In this document: in pieces, positions 62,750-64,000 of the stretch
How the letters are laid out: each line of letters starts with the position of its first letter
Position numbering within the stretch: the stretch's first letter is position 1
DNA from: Pegea sp. RAD2-039
Taxonomy: Eukaryota > Chordata > Thaliacea > Salpida > Salpidae
NCBI GenBank assembly: GCA_034620365.1
Contig: JAQGEQ010000109.1
Location: forward strand, 1-64,000
Reading direction: 5' to 3'
Length of the DNA: 64,000 bases
Translations under genes and position numbers: made by a program
The notes under the pieces: model-generated
Told to the model about the DNA's origin: nothing
Database searches by the model: none
The model's input: the letters and a program-made list of their open reading frames with translations, nothing else

Positions 62750-63995
62750 CTGGCAAAAGCTAAGCATAATTATCTTTTAGAAATAATATGAAAAGTCTTT
62801 AAGAGCTAAAGAACCAAAATAACTTAATTTTGTGACACCTTCAAAATAGTTGTTTTGGTAATTGGTGTGATAAATGTACATACAAAGAGATAAAATATAA
62901 GGATTTAATAAAAAAAAACAAACAAGTTTTTGTTGGATCTCTATATAAAAAATAATGTAAAAGAAGGAATCAATTATTAACAATTTTTAAGTTGGTTTGG
63001 TTAGGAATGAAAACAATCCAATTATAAATTAATTACAACTCAATTTATAAGATAAGCTTTTGATTTAAAATTTAGCACAAACTATTAGTATGACCAAAGG
63101 ATTGAAATTAAAGTTTGTAATTGTTAAATGTACCAGAGTTTGTTTGTATGAAAGTATTTACACGTTGAAGCTTGAATTATATTCCTTAAAATTATTTACA
63201 AAATGTTAAAAAGGTTTTACCTCAACAAATGCTACATAAAGCTGTACCAGTTTTGAAAAACATAACGTTTCATTTTGTAGAAAAACATTTCATGATAAAC
63301 AGAGCTCAATTTATTTTCAATATATTTTAAGGAGTTTAGAACTTTCCCAAAATTTTCCATTGCTTACAGTTTAAAATATTAGACTAATAAGAAGTTATTT
63401 TAGAAACACTTTATTTTAATAAAACTTTCCATAAATTTTCCATTGTTTACAATTTGAAATATTAGACTAATAAAGTTTTAACCTTAAAAGTAAACCAAAC
63501 TTTTTACTAAAAAAAATTCAAAAATTTTCCATTGTGTAGAAAATGATTTTTAGAAGTAAATATGAAATATTAGAATAATGAACTTTGGACTTAATAATAA
63601 AAACAAAACTTTTATCAAAACAAACTGTTTTTAACACAATTAAAAACTAAAGAAAATTAATCACTCATTTATCTTATTCTAAAATCTATTATTTTGTAAA
63701 TGTAATTAATATAATTATGGCTAAAGCTAAGCATAATTATCTTTTAGAAATTGTTTACAAGTTTTTAAAAGCCAAAGAATCAAAATGACTTAGTTTTGTG
63801 ACAATTTTAAAATAATTGTTTTTGTATTTAGTGCGATAAATGTAAATACAAAGAAATTAAATATAGGGATTTAATAAAAAAAATTTCAAATAACTTCTTA
63901 TAGGATATCTATTTAAAATATAATGTTAAAACAAGAATAAATTATTAAACATTATTAAATTGATTTAGTTATGAATGAAAACAATCCAAGTAAAA
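62750..63995. repeat. Direct repeat of about 230 bp, 0.97 kb apart, with a small tandem repeat between
   Basis: GCTAAGCATAATTATCTTTT starts near 62757 and again near 63724, and the following 200 bases stay similar (TTTTGTGACA, GATAAATGTA, GGATTTAATAAAAAAAA). Between them, TTTTCCATTG followed by GAAATATTAGACTAATAA occurs three times (63355, 63430, 63530). Confidence 0.75.
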
Positions 63996-64000
63996 ATAAA

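Overview
This window is animal nuclear DNA, AT-rich (I estimate about 70% A+T), with short spliced exons, GT/AG introns, CR1-like and RTE/L1-like LINE fossils, a eukaryotic tRNA-Ser and a probable axonemal (motile-cilium) gene. I cannot name the species. An invertebrate is likely, and the axonemal gene argues against lineages without motile cilia.

Layout. 1-442: last exons of an unrecognised + strand gene, followed by an 88-bp tandem duplication. 578-12359 (-): an AXDND1-like gene of about 31 exons whose reading frame I could follow from start to stop. 14465-17454 (+): low-molecular-weight protein tyrosine phosphatase (ACP1), with one apparent 1-base insertion. 20514-24441 (+): a complete RIOK2 kinase gene. 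24.5-48.2 kb: a mobile-element-rich domain with three arrays of a 113-bp repeat, LINE fragments on both strands, a decayed CCT2 copy fused to LINE sequence, a tRNA-Ser(AGA), and four copies of one YRDC (threonylcarbamoyl-AMP synthase) exon. 49409-50374 (+): an intronless PDE8-like phosphodiesterase. 50.4-60.3 kb: non-coding dispersed repeats. 60.4-62.7 kb (-): a kelch/BTB gene with an in-frame stop.

The most unusual feature is the introns. In AXDND1-like and RIOK2, several introns are almost nothing but minisatellite: the array starts at or within a few bases of the 5' splice site and stops roughly 10-60 nt before the 3' splice site, while the flanking exons stay in frame. One unit family recurs in introns of both genes in the same sense orientation. 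ACP1 has a 2-kb intron of a 19-bp unit carrying TGACGTCA. TGACGTCA is also scattered singly through most host introns and exons, far above chance, like a highly iterated palindrome, and is nearly absent from the mobile-element regions. Two AXDND1-like exons are themselves 15-bp coding minisatellites.

Coordinates of splice junctions were read by eye and may be off by a base or two. Homology calls rest on remembered family motifs, not on database searches.
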